Origin: Phytohabitans maris
Lineage (GTDB): Bacteria; Actinomycetota; Actinomycetes; Mycobacteriales; Micromonosporaceae
DNA length: 64,000 nt
Assembly: GCF_031085175.1 (NCBI RefSeq)
Contig: NZ_JAVHUY010000042.1
Location: 1 to 64,000 of the forward strand
Direction of reading: 5' to 3'
The notes under the pieces are model-generated. The model was given only the letters and a program-made list of their open reading frames with translations, searched no databases and was not told the DNA's origin. Made by a program: the position numbers and the translations under genes. Shown piece by piece: positions 9,200 through 17,370 of this stretch (positions are counted from its first letter, which is position 1; each line of letters starts with the position of its first letter).

Positions 9200-9943
9200 G
9201 TGGTCACCGCCCTCGCCGCCGCGTTGACGGCGGTCGTGGTCACCCAGGCCAGCCCCGCGTCGGCGCACGGCTCCGTCACCGACCCGCCCTCGCGCAACTA
9301 CGGCTGCTGGGAGCGGTGGGGCGACGACCACCTCAACCCCAACATGGCGCAGACCGACCCGATGTGCGCCCAGGCCTGGCAGGCCAACCCCAACACGATG
9401 TGGAACTGGAACGGGCTGTACCAGGCCCAGGTGGACGCGGGCAGCCGCACCGGCCGGCACGTCGTGTACACGATCTGGCAGGCGAGCCACCTCGACCAGC
9501 CGTACTACCTGTGCAGTGACGTGATCTTCGGCGGCGGCACCAACCCGACCACGCCGCCGGTGACGACGCCACCGGTGACCACCCCGCCGGTGACCACGCC
9601 TCCGGCCACCACCCCGCCGGTGACCACGCCCCCGCCGGGCAACGGCGCCTGCACCGCGACGTACACGAAGACCAGCGAGTGGGGCGGCGGCTTCAACGCC
9701 AGCGTCACGGTCCGCGCCGGCAACGCCGCCATCTCCGGGTGGACGGTGAGCTGGACCTGGCCCAACGGCCAGAGCATCACCAGTTCCTGGAACGCGACGA
9801 TAACCGCGAGCGGGTCGTCGATCACCGCCACGAACGCCGCGTACAACGGCGCGCTGGCGGCCAACGCCTCGACCAGCTTCGGCTTCACCGGCAGCTGGAA
9901 CGGCACGAACACCGCACCGACCCTGAGCTGTACGGCCAGATAG
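9200..9943 (+). CDS. Secreted AA10 LPMO-CBM2 with an apparently deleted catalytic core
   Basis: 247 residues. The signal peptide ends SPASA, exposing His1 of HGSVTDPPSRNYGCWERWG, the N-terminal copper-ligand end of a cellulose-type AA10 lytic polysaccharide monooxygenase. The mature catalytic part to LCSDVIF is only about 88 residues, whereas AA10 domains are about 165-200. The N-terminal third (to WNWNGLYQ) runs directly into the C-terminal third (SRTGRHVVYTIWQASHLDQ), so the middle, which should carry the second histidine-brace His, is missing. A TTPPV-repeat linker (9540-9640) and a C-terminal CBM2 (about 150-247) are intact. GTG 9200 is the first start compatible with the signal peptide; its Shine-Dalgarno is weak. 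Probably inactive as an LPMO, possibly still cellulose-binding. Confidence 0.78.
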   Translation: MVTALAAALTAVVVTQASPASAHGSVTDPPSRNYGCWERWGDDHLNPNMAQTDPMCAQAWQANPNTMWNWNGLYQAQVDAGSRTGRHVVYTIWQASHLDQPYYLCSDVIFGGGTNPTTPPVTTPPVTTPPVTTPPATTPPVTTPPPGNGACTATYTKTSEWGGGFNASVTVRAGNAAISGWTVSWTWPNGQSITSSWNATITASGSSITATNAAYNGALAANASTSFGFTGSWNGTNTAPTLSCTAR

Positions 9944-9975
9944 CGGTACGGTCAGGTAGGGGAGACATCCCGCGC

Positions 9976-10004
9976 GGGGGTGGCACCGGTTCGGTGCCAC
10001 CCCC
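9976..10004 (+). terminator. Perfect 12-bp hairpin after the LPMO gene
   Basis: Arms GGGGGTGGCACC (9976-9987) and GGTGCCACCCCC (9993-10004) pair perfectly around a 5-nt loop, 33 bp after the LPMO stop. There is no T-tract, as is usual in high-GC actinobacteria. It probably ends LPMO transcription before the next gene's own promoter. Confidence 0.75.
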
Positions 10005-10072
10005 GTCCACTGTGGCGTCGCCGGTGCTTTTGTCGGCAGGGACGAAACTTCTGTCCGCGGCCCCGGCGACTA

Positions 10073-10130
10073 TTGACGAAGACATCGATGACGGTGCAAT
10101 ATTTCGGAACGATGTCGCGAAAGCGCTCTC
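10073..10130 (+). promoter_or_regulatory. Candidate promoter with LacI-type operator before the ThuA/PQQ gene
   Basis: TTGACG (10073-10078) is followed after 18 nt by CAATAT (10097-10102), a fair -35 and weak -10. Just downstream GAAAGCGCTCTC (10119-10130) is a palindrome with one mismatched pair and a central GC, the classic LacI-family half-site geometry (compare GAAAGCGCTTTC-type sites of actinobacterial sugar regulators). Its position after -10 suits repression. The cognate regulator is not next door; either LacI protein in this window is a candidate. Confidence 0.45.
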
Positions 10131-10231
10131 TCGGCACCGCCGCACGGGCGGCGGGGAGGGCGGTCGGTGTCGTGGCGTGATCGGCGCACGCCTGTCTGCA
10201 AGTCGTACGACAGGAAGCGAGACCACCGATC

Positions 10232-13200
10232 ATGTTTCGAAGATTGGCGTTCTGCGTCGCCATCCTCGTGGCCGCCATGGGGTTCACCGCGGTCCCGGCA
10301 CAGGCCGCGGCCGACTTCAACGTCCTGGTCTTCAGCAAGACCGCCGGCTTCCGGCACGACTCGATCCCCGCCGGCATCGCGGCGATCCAGCAACTCGGCG
10401 CGCAGAACAACTTCACCGTCGAGGCCACCGAGGACGCGGCCCAGTTCACCGCCGCCAACCTGGCCCGCTTCCAGGCGGTCGTCTGGCTCTCCACCACCGC
10501 CGACGTGCTCAACGCCAGCCAGCAGACCGCGTTCGAGAACTACATCCGGGGCGGCGGCGGGTACGTGGGCGTCCACGCCGCGTCCGACACCGAGTACGAC
10601 TGGCCCTGGTACGGCAACCTGGTCGGCGCCTACTTCGCCAGCCACCCCGCCAACCAGAACGCCACGGTCCGGATCGAGGACACCACCCACCCGTCGACCG
10701 CCGGCCTGCCGGTGGCCTGGAACCGGCTCGACGAGTGGTACAACTACCGGACCAACCCGCGCTCGCAGACGCACGTACTGGCCACTTTGGACGAGAGCAC
10801 GTACACCGGTGGCTCGATGGGCGGTGACCACCCGATCGCGTGGTGCCGCGGCTTCGACGGCGGCCGCTCCTGGTACACCGGCATGGGGCACACCATCGAG
10901 AGCTACGCCGAGGCCAACTTCCGCACCCACCTGCTCGGCGGCATCCGGTACGCGGCGCAGGGCACCGGCAACTGCTCGACCGGCCAGCAGCCGCAGCCCG
11001 GCTACGCCCAGGTGACCCTCGCCAAGGGCGTCGGCGAGGTCGGCGAGCCGATGGGCCTCACCGTGCTGCCCAACCGGGGCGTGCTGCACACCTCCCGGGA
11101 CGGCACGATCCGGTACACGGACCCGGCCGGCAACACGAAGGTGGCGCTGACCATCCCGGTGTACAGCCACGACGAGGAGGGGCTGCAGAGCATCAAGGCC
11201 GACCCCAACTTCGCCGCCAACCGGTGGGTCTACGTCTACTACGCCCCGCCGCTCTCCACCCCGCCCGGCGACGCACCGTCGACCGGCACGGCCGCCCAGT
11301 TCGCGCCCTTCAACGGGGTGAACCGGCTGTCCCGGTTCACCGTCAACGCCGACTTCACGCTCGACCCCAACTCGGCGGTCACGGTCCTGGACGTGCCGAC
11401 CAGCCGCGGCATGTGCTGCCACGTCGGCGGCGACATCGACTTCGACGCGGCCGGCAACCTCTACCTGTCCACAGGGGACGACACCAACCCGTTCGACTCC
11501 AGCGGGTACACCCCGATCGACGAGCGCGCCGACCGCAACCCGGCCTTCGACGCGCAGCGCACGTCGGGCAACAGCAACGACCTGCGCGGCAAGGTCCTGC
11601 GCATCAAGCCCAACACCACCGGCGGGTACAGCGTCCCGGCCGGCAACATGTTCGCGCCCGGTACCGCGGGCACCCGGCCCGAGATCTACGCGATGGGCTT
11701 CCGCAACCCGTTCCGGATGGCCGTGGACCGGGCGACCGGCACGGTGTACCTCGGCGACTACGGCCCGGACGCCGGCACCAGCGACCCCAACCGCGGGCCG
11801 GCCGGCACGGTCTCCTTCGAGCGGATCACCCAGCCCGGCTTCTACGGCTGGCCGTACTGCTCGAACTACAACACCCCGTACGTCGACTTCACGTTCCCGT
11901 CCGGCCCCTCGGGTGCCGCGTTCAACTGCACCGGCGGCCCGGTGAACAACTCGCGCAACAACACCGGCATCACCCAGCTCCCGCCCTCCCAGACGGCCTG
12001 GCTGCCGTACGGGGGTGGGCAGGACCCGCCGGCGCTCTGCTGCGGCAGTCTCTCGCCGATGGGCGGCCCGGTCTACAACTACAGCGCCGCGCTCGCCTCG
12101 GACGTGAAGTTTCCGGCGTCGATGAACGGCAGGGTGTTCCTCGGCGAGTTCGGCCGGCGCTGGATCAAGACGGCCACCGTGACCGGCTCCGGCGGGGTGG
12201 GCACGATCGAGCCGTTCCCGGCCTTCACCGGCACCCAGGTGATGGATCTCGAGTTCGGCCCGGACGGCGCGCTGTACGTGCTCGACTACGGCACCGGCTG
12301 GTTCGGCGGCGACGCCAACTCCGCCCTCTACCGCATCGAGTACAACACCGGCAGCGGCCGGGCCCCGGTCGCCTCCGCCGCCGCCACCCCCACGAGCGGC
12401 AACGCGCCGCTGACCGTGCGGTTCAGCTCGGCCGGCTCCAGCGACCCGGACGGCGACGCGATCAGCTACGCGTGGGACTTCACCACGAACGGCAGCACCG
12501 ACTCGACCGCGGCCAACCCGTCGTTCACGTACCCGGCCAACGGCGAGTTCACCGCCACGCTCACGGTGACCGACAGCACCGGCCGCAGCGCGACGGCGAG
12601 CGTGGTGATCGGGGTGGGCCGCCCGACGGTCACCCTCGGCCAGCCGGTCAACGGGCGGGTCTTCGCCTTCGGCGACGCCATCCCGTACCAGGTCACGGTC
12701 AGCGACCCGAACTCGCCGACCGTCGACTGCACCCGGGTACGGGTCAACTACATCCTCGGCCACGACAGCCACGGCCACCCGATCACCAGCGCGACCGGAT
12801 GCTCGGGCACGATACAGACCACTGTGGACGGTGAGCACGACGCCAACGCCAACATCTTCGGCGTCATGGTCGCCGAGTACACCCCGGTCGGCTCGACCAC
12901 GCCGGTGACCTCGCCGCAGGCGGTGCTCCAGCCGCGCACCCGGCAGGCCGAGCACTACGGCGGCCAGCAGAACACCACGATCGTGGCCAAGCCGTCGGCC
13001 CAGGGCGGCAGCGCGGTCGGGTACATCGAGAACGGCGACTGGATCTCGTTCACGCCGTACAACCTGAGCGGGGTCACGTCGTTCACCGCGCGGGTCGCCT
13101 CGGCCGGCGTCGGCGGCACCATCTCGCTGCGGACCGGCTCGGCCAGCGGGCCTGTCGTCGGCACCGCGACGGTCGCGCCGACCGGCGGCTGGGAGACCTG

Positions 13201-13717
13201 GACCGACGTCACCGGCACGATCACGCCACCGTCCGGCACGCAGAACCTGTTCCTGGTCTTCACCGGCGGGGCCGGATCGCTCTTCGACATCGACGCCTTC
13301 ACGTTCGGCGCCGGTACGCCCCCGCAGTCGGGCAACCTCGCGCTGAACAAGCCGGCCACGGCGTCCAGTGTGGAGGCGGCGGCGTACCCGGCGTCGGCCG
13401 CGGTGGACGCCTCGCCGACCACCCGATGGTCCAGCGCCTTCTCCGATCCGCAGTGGATCCAGGTGGACCTCGGTGCCACCTACGGCATCGATCGGGTGCG
13501 GTTGGTGTGGGAGGCGGCGTACGGTTCGGCGTACCAGATCCAGACGTCGGCCAACGGCAGTACGTGGACGACGGTGCGGTCGGTGACCGGTGGCAACGGC
13601 GGTGAGGACGACAACACCGGGTTGGCGGCGTCCGGCCGGTACGTGCGGATCAACGGCACCGCTCGCGGCACCGCCTGGGGGTACTCGCTGTTCACGCTGG
13701 AGGTCTACGGCGGCTGA
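10232..13717 (+). CDS. Secreted ThuA / PQQ-type sugar dehydrogenase multidomain protein
   Basis: 1161 residues with a signal peptide ending PAQAAA. Domains in order: ThuA-like class-I-amidotransferase fold (about 28-250; VLVFSKTAGFRHDSI, GGGGYVGVHAASD, GRSWYTGMGH); glucose/sorbosone-dehydrogenase beta-propeller (about 256-705; GEPMGLTVLPN, CCHVGGDIDFD, SGNSNDLRGKVLRI, FGPDGALYVLDYG); PKD (about 710-790); a variable Ig-like part; CBM6 (about 905-1030, AEHYGG...); C-terminal discoidin/F5-8C (about 1035-1160). The propeller family oxidises sugars with PQQ; ThuA domains occur with 3-keto-sugar metabolism. AGGAAG at 10212-10217 supports the ATG. It lies beside an LPMO gene and could have been an electron source, since PQQ dehydrogenases can reduce LPMOs. 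A distant paralogue lies at 43284. Confidence 0.87.
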   Translation: MFRRLAFCVAILVAAMGFTAVPAQAAADFNVLVFSKTAGFRHDSIPAGIAAIQQLGAQNNFTVEATEDAAQFTAANLARFQAVVWLSTTADVLNASQQTAFENYIRGGGGYVGVHAASDTEYDWPWYGNLVGAYFASHPANQNATVRIEDTTHPSTAGLPVAWNRLDEWYNYRTNPRSQTHVLATLDESTYTGGSMGGDHPIAWCRGFDGGRSWYTGMGHTIESYAEANFRTHLLGGIRYAAQGTGNCSTGQQPQPGYAQVTLAKGVGEVGEPMGLTVLPNRGVLHTSRDGTIRYTDPAGNTKVALTIPVYSHDEEGLQSIKADPNFAANRWVYVYYAPPLSTPPGDAPSTGTAAQFAPFNGVNRLSRFTVNADFTLDPNSAVTVLDVPTSRGMCCHVGGDIDFDAAGNLYLSTGDDTNPFDSSGYTPIDERADRNPAFDAQRTSGNSNDLRGKVLRIKPNTTGGYSVPAGNMFAPGTAGTRPEIYAMGFRNPFRMAVDRATGTVYLGDYGPDAGTSDPNRGPAGTVSFERITQPGFYGWPYCSNYNTPYVDFTFPSGPSGAAFNCTGGPVNNSRNNTGITQLPPSQTAWLPYGGGQDPPALCCGSLSPMGGPVYNYSAALASDVKFPASMNGRVFLGEFGRRWIKTATVTGSGGVGTIEPFPAFTGTQVMDLEFGPDGALYVLDYGTGWFGGDANSALYRIEYNTGSGRAPVASAAATPTSGNAPLTVRFSSAGSSDPDGDAISYAWDFTTNGSTDSTAANPSFTYPANGEFTATLTVTDSTGRSATASVVIGVGRPTVTLGQPVNGRVFAFGDAIPYQVTVSDPNSPTVDCTRVRVNYILGHDSHGHPITSATGCSGTIQTTVDGEHDANANIFGVMVAEYTPVGSTTPVTSPQAVLQPRTRQAEHYGGQQNTTIVAKPSAQGGSAVGYIENGDWISFTPYNLSGVTSFTARVASAGVGGTISLRTGSASGPVVGTATVAPTGGWETWTDVTGTITPPSGTQNLFLVFTGGAGSLFDIDAFTFGAGTPPQSGNLALNKPATASSVEAAAYPASAAVDASPTTRWSSAFSDPQWIQVDLGATYGIDRVRLVWEAAYGSAYQIQTSANGSTWTTVRSVTGGNGGEDDNTGLAASGRYVRINGTARGTAWGYSLFTLEVYGG

Positions 13718-13733
13718 GCCGCCACGTTCGACG

Positions 13734-13762
13734 GACGCCGCCGCCCTGAGGGTGGCGGCGTC
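13734..13762 (+). terminator. 13-bp stem hairpin after the ThuA/PQQ gene
   Basis: GACGCCGCCGCCC (13734-13746) pairs with GGGTGGCGGCGTC (13750-13762) across a TGA loop, with one G-T pair. It lies 17 bp after the stop and 21 bp before the convergent ArsR stop, so it can serve both genes. Confidence 0.75.
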
Positions 13763-13782
13763 CCGCGTGGCGCCGGGAGCCG

Positions 13783-14121
13783 CTACGCCGGTTCGGCGCC
13801 GGCCCGCAGGTCGCCGAGCAGCTCGGCCTGGCTGGTGAGCACCTCGGTGAGGATCCGCCGGGCGACCGCCAGCAGCTCGGCGACCTGGGGGCTGACCAGC
13901 GAGTAGTACACCGCCGACCCGTCCCGCCGGGTGACCACCAGGTTGGCCCGGCGCAGGACGGCCAGCTGCTGCGACAGGTGTGCCGCCTCGATGCCGACCT
14001 CGGGCAGCAGCTCGGAGACCGCGTGCTCGCGGGCCGCCAGCAGCTCCAGCACCCGGATCCGGGCCGGATGCCCCAGCGTCTTGAAGAACTCGGCCTTGAC
14101 CTGGTACAGCGGCGCACTCAC
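13783..14121 (-). CDS. ArsR/SmtB-family winged-helix repressor
   Basis: 112 residues: YQVKAEFFKTLGHPARIRVLELL, recognition helix region IEAAHLSQQLAVLRRANLV, and wing VTRRDGSAVYYSLVSP. The ELCVCDL-type metal site of ArsR/SmtB is replaced by AVSELLPEVG, so it is probably not a metal sensor at that site. GTG start with GGAAGGGG 7 nt upstream. The only palindrome in the 287-bp upstream gap is TTGCCAAATTTAGCAA at 14244-14259, a likely operator. It is divergent from a Roadblock-domain gene, which is its only visible candidate target besides itself. Confidence 0.85.
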   Translation of the reverse strand: MSAPLYQVKAEFFKTLGHPARIRVLELLAAREHAVSELLPEVGIEAAHLSQQLAVLRRANLVVTRRDGSAVYYSLVSPQVAELLAVARRILTEVLTSQAELLGDLRAGAEPA

Positions 14122-14243
14122 AGGACCACCCCTTCCAGAGGGACACGCTACGGGTCCGCTCCCGGGCCAGGGGCACCGCTCGGTGGTGACGCCGCACATT
14201 CTGGCCGGTCGGGGCGGGCGGGCCACCCTTCCGGCCTCACAGA

Positions 14244-14259
14244 TTGCCAAATTTAGCAA
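14244..14259. promoter_or_regulatory. AT-rich 16-bp dyad, likely ArsR operator
   Basis: TTGCCAAATTTAGCAA is symmetric in 7 of 8 base pairs and is one of few AT-rich stretches in the region. Size and symmetry match ArsR-family operators. TAATAA at 14264-14269 just after it may be the -10 of the rightward gene. Nothing else is evident in the rest of the 14122-14408 gap. Confidence 0.55.
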
Positions 14260-14408
14260 CTGGTAATAACGGCATCCTTCCGGGGGTGAACGGATCTCCC
14301 CACCGGGCCGGTCGGCCAGAAGTCGCATCTTCCCGCTGCACCGGGGTTCGGGGCCGTGCCAGGCTGCCAGCCGACCGGGCGCCGCGTCGTGGGCGCCGAC
14401 GGAGAGTG

Positions 14409-14795
14409 ATGGGGCAGGGTGCAATGGCTTCGATAGAGACCACGCTCAAGGACGCGATGGCCATCGAGGGGGCGGTCGGTGTCGCCCTCGTCGACTACTC
14501 CAGCGGCATGACGCTGGGCGCGGCGGGCGGTTCGGCCGAGCTCGACATGGCGGTGGCGGCGGCCGGAAACACCGACGTCGTGCGGGCCCAGATGCGGGCG
14601 ATGGAGCTGCTCGACCTCGACGACACCATCGAGGACATCCTCATCACCCTGGACACGCAGTACCACCTGATCCGCCCGCTGAGCGCCCGGGGCGCCCACG
14701 GGCTCTTCCTCTACCTCGCCCTCAACAAGGCCCGGGCCAACCTCGGCCTCGCGCGCCACCAGCTCCGGCGGATCGAGGCCGCCGTCGAGGTCTGA
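14409..14795 (+). CDS. Roadblock/LC7-like small protein
   Basis: 128 residues from ATG 14409 (123 if the ATG at 14424 is used). The pattern IEGAVGVALVDYSSGMTLG...DDTIEDILITLDTQYHLIRPLS...GLFLYLALNKARANLGLARHQL is the alpha/beta longin-like Roadblock fold. In actinomycetes such proteins often act with small GTPases and histidine kinases in conservons; none is adjacent here, so it is an orphan. GGAGAG at 14401-14406 is too close for the first ATG, while GGGCAGGG suits the second, so the start is uncertain. Cytoplasmic. Confidence 0.7.
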   Translation: MGQGAMASIETTLKDAMAIEGAVGVALVDYSSGMTLGAAGGSAELDMAVAAAGNTDVVRAQMRAMELLDLDDTIEDILITLDTQYHLIRPLSARGAHGLFLYLALNKARANLGLARHQLRRIEAAVEV

Positions 14796-14802
14796 CCGGA
14801 CA

Positions 14803-14826
14803 CCGGCGTGAGAATCTTCACGCCGG
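14803..14826 (+). terminator. 9-bp stem hairpin after the Roadblock gene
   Basis: CCGGCGTGA (14803-14811) pairs with TCACGCCGG (14818-14826) around a 6-nt loop, 7 bp after the stop codon. Confidence 0.65.
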
Positions 14827-15024
14827 CCGCCCCCGGGCCCCGTTCACTAGATCATCTTCGGTCGATCGGCCCGCGCCGGAAATCGTTGCCGCGTCAAGGG
14901 AAGCGGCGCCCGGGGCGCGGCCGGACCGCCGACGCGCCGGTCATGATCAGCTAGCAGGGCACCTGAGCAGCCGTTTTATTGTGAGGAGGGGGTGCGACGA
15001 GGTCGCGTCGAGGAGATGGGGGTT

Positions 15025-15693
15025 GTGCGCGTCGTGAGTGGGTTCGCCACCCGGTCGTGGGAAGGTCTGACCATCCCGGCACCGGGGACATACCAGCTCG
15101 ATCCAGCACACAAGCGGATCGGTTTCCTGGCCCGGCACATGATGGTCAGCCCGGTGCGCGGCGAGTTCGCGGCGGCGACCGCCGAGATCACCGTTGCCGA
15201 CGACCCGCTGGAGTCGTCGGTGACCGCCACCATCGACACGACGAGCATCACCACCGGCAGCGCCGACCGCGACGCGCACCTGAGCAGCGCGGACTTCCTC
15301 GACGTCGCCAACTACCCGACGCTGGAGTACCGCAGCACCGGCATCGGCCGCCTGGAGACCGAGGACCCGATCTTCTTCTGGGCCCGCCTCAAGGGCTACC
15401 GGCAAGGGCTGCGCGACGGTGGCAGCCCGGCCTCCCGGCAGGCCGCCGGCCGGTTCGTGCTCAGCGGCGAACTCACCGTCAAGGCCGTCACCCGCCCGGT
15501 CGACCTGCAGGTCGAGTTCGGCGGCGCCCGCCGTGACCCGTACGGGCAGGAGATCTTCGGCTTCAGCGCCAGCGCCGAGATCAACCGCGAAGACTACGGC
15601 CTGCTCTGGAACGTCGCCCTGGAGACCGGCGGCGTCCTGGTCGGCCGGACCGTCCAGATCGAGATCGCCGGCGAGGCCATCCGCCAACCCTGA
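15025..15693 (+). CDS. YceI-family (lipocalin-like) protein
   Basis: 222 residues from GTG 15025. The YceI beta-barrel signature is present: GTYQLDPAHKRIGFLARHMMVSPVRGEFAAAT, then DPLESSVTATIDTTSITTGSADRDAHLSSADFLDV and PTLEYRSTGI, ending ALETGGVLVGRTVQIEIAGEAI. The family binds polyprenoid or amphiphilic ligands. There is an extra loop of about 25 residues after LETEDPIFFWARL. No signal peptide, as common for actinobacterial members. GAGGAG (15010-15015) lies 9 nt before this GTG; GTG 14992 and ATG 15016 are alternatives. No partner gene is adjacent. Confidence 0.85.
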   Translation: MRVVSGFATRSWEGLTIPAPGTYQLDPAHKRIGFLARHMMVSPVRGEFAAATAEITVADDPLESSVTATIDTTSITTGSADRDAHLSSADFLDVANYPTLEYRSTGIGRLETEDPIFFWARLKGYRQGLRDGGSPASRQAAGRFVLSGELTVKAVTRPVDLQVEFGGARRDPYGQEIFGFSASAEINREDYGLLWNVALETGGVLVGRTVQIEIAGEAIRQP

Positions 15694-16259
15694 CCGCTCT
15701 CTCCCGATTTCCAGCTTATTTGCCGGTCCGCGCGGGTTTGGGGTCGCGCTGCCCGCCGGACCCGAGGCATGTGTGCGCGAAGCTCTGGAGCTGCCCGCAC
15801 AGACGGGGCACTCGCCCCGCAACCCTGACCCGCTCCACTCCGCCGCCCCGCGTGGCGGGCAGCGTCCACTGCCCCCATCCGCTGCCCAGGTCTCGAGCTG
15901 GGCGGGGTTGCCGCAGAAACCTGGTTTCTGCGCGGGTCTTGAGCTGGGCGCACGGGCGGGGCAGCTCGAGAGCTTCCCGCATGCGGCTATGGCGCCGCCC
16001 GCGGGCGGCGCCGTGCGCGGGCCCGCCGGCGGGGTGACCGCGACCGGGCGCGGAGGGTGAGGCCGCGGGAGCAACGGTCCGGACCACGGCGGACGTCGCG
16101 GTAGCTCAAGTCTTTTGAAGGCGCTCGGTGAACGGTGCTGGACCGCCGGCGCTGCCGGTGCGGTGACCGCTTGCCGGTGAGCGCGCCCACAACGGGCATG
16201 AAGGCGCGCGGCGTGGGGTACGGAGAGTGTCACCCTTATGTGACACGAAGGTGATCGGC
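15694..16259. repeat. Composite intergenic repeat (inverted arms, hairpin, dispersed core, copy A)
   Basis: 566 bp without a credible gene. Inverted arms at about 15771-15809 and 15950-15986 share AGCTCTGGAGCTGCCC-like sequence (right arm AGCTCGAGAGCTTCCC, reverse complement). Between them is a perfect hairpin GCAGAAAC-CTG-GTTTCTGC (15913-15931). At 16051-16116 lies copy A of the dispersed element (GGTCCGGACC and CGGACGTCGCGGTAGC, minus orientation). The same order, core then about 100 bp then the AGCTCTGGAGCTGCCCC arm, recurs at 34688-34904. The small dyad GTGTCA-8-TGACAC (16227-16246) just before the next gene may be an operator. Confidence 0.6.
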
Positions 16260-16628
16260 ATGACGATCTCCATACCGGAGCAGGTGACCACGCCGGCCTA
16301 CCGCGAGTACGTGCACTATCTGCGCGGCAAGCTCGTCAAGGCGGAGGCCGGGCTGGCCTCGATGAACGACAGGTACCACCGGGCCAAGGCGAACTTCGAC
16401 CGCACCCAGGCCCGGCGCGGGATCACGCCCGAGACGGACGTGGTCAACTACATCGAGCTCAAGTCGATGAACCCCGAGCTCAAGTTCTGGTACTCCAAAG
16501 TGGAGCACTACCAGCGCGAGGTGGCCGCCTACGGCACGGCGCTGACCGCGTTGGAGGCCGCGCACCGGATGCTCGGCGCGGACGACAACTGGATGGACGA
16601 CGAGGTCCCGATCTCGCCGGCCACCTGA
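16260..16628 (+). CDS. Hypothetical helical protein
   Basis: 122 residues from ATG 16260, preceded by AAGGTGAT with a 5-nt gap; a GTG at 16227 is possible but lies inside a small inverted repeat. The sequence is predicted helical and charged (YVHYLRGKLVKAEAGLASM, YHRAKANFDRTQARRG, FWYSKVEHYQREVAAYGTAL) with no membrane segment, Cys or catalytic motif. I do not recognise the family. Codon use matches its neighbours, so it is likely a real gene. It converges with the SDR gene, stops 4 bp apart. Confidence 0.6.
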   Translation: MTISIPEQVTTPAYREYVHYLRGKLVKAEAGLASMNDRYHRAKANFDRTQARRGITPETDVVNYIELKSMNPELKFWYSKVEHYQREVAAYGTALTALEAAHRMLGADDNWMDDEVPISPAT

Positions 16629-16632
16629 GCCG

Positions 16633-17370
16633 TCAGCGCAGGTACGAGGCGCCGTTGAGGTCGAGGACGGCGCCGCTGGCCCACTCCGCCTCGGGCGAGG
16701 CCAGGTAGCGCACGGCGGCGGCGACCTCGGCCGGCCGGGCCACCCGGTTGAACGGGCTCTGCGCCCGGATCCCGTCCCCGCGCGGCGCCTTGAGGTGCTC
16801 GTTGGTCATGTCGGTCTCCACGAAGCCGGGCGCCACCGCGGTCACCGCGATCCCCTGCGGCCCTAGCGCGAGGGCGAGCGACTGGGTGAGGGCGTTCAGG
16901 CCGGCCTTGCTCGCGCCGTAGGCGGGCTGGTCGGGTTCGCCGCGGAAGGCGCCGCGCGAGGATACGTTGACGATCCGGCCGCCGGCCCGCATGTGCCGCA
17001 CCGCGCACCAGCACACGTTGGCCGGCCCGGCCAGGTTGACCGCGAGGGTGTGCCGCCAGGCCTGCTGCCACTCCTCGTACGAGGTGGCGACGACCGGGTG
17101 CGGCGGAAAGACCGCGGCGTTGTTGACCACGACGTCGAGCCCGCCGAGCGCCTTGGCCGCCTGGTCGACGAAGCGCTTGACCGCGTCCGGGTCGGCGACG
17201 TCCCCGTCGACCACGACGTGGCCCTCGCCGGGAAGGTCGGCCCGGAGCGACTCGGCCAGGTCGGCGGAGGCTCGATGGTGGATCGCGACCCGGTCGCCCT
17301 CCGCGGCGAACGCGCGGACGATGGCGGCGCCGATGCCCCGAGAGCCCCCGGTGACGAGTACAGACCTCAT
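16633..17370 (-). CDS. Short-chain dehydrogenase/reductase, coupled to LacI
   Basis: 245 residues. Classical SDR: cofactor loop TGGSRGIGAAIVR, NNAAVFP, catalytic Ser in VNVSSRGAF, YGASKAGLNAL (YxxxK) and the PGFVETDMT loop; ends LDLNGASYLR. NADP preference is likely from the basic residue after the second Gly. Its ATG overlaps the stop of the LacI regulator (ATGA), so both form one unit. Given the arabinoside genes across the promoter region, a sugar or sugar-lactone oxidoreductase role is plausible (inference); the sequence alone is FabG-like and unspecific. Confidence 0.87.
   Translation of the reverse strand: MRSVLVTGGSRGIGAAIVRAFAAEGDRVAIHHRASADLAESLRADLPGEGHVVVDGDVADPDAVKRFVDQAAKALGGLDVVVNNAAVFPPHPVVATSYEEWQQAWRHTLAVNLAGPANVCWCAVRHMRAGGRIVNVSSRGAFRGEPDQPAYGASKAGLNALTQSLALALGPQGIAVTAVAPGFVETDMTNEHLKAPRGDGIRAQSPFNRVARPAEVAAAVRYLASPEAEWASGAVLDLNGASYLR

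Noticed and set aside
9540-9640. Short tandem repeats resembling a CRISPR array
   Set aside because: The repeats are in frame and code for a TTPPV linker between LPMO and CBM2; there are no spacers and no cas genes.
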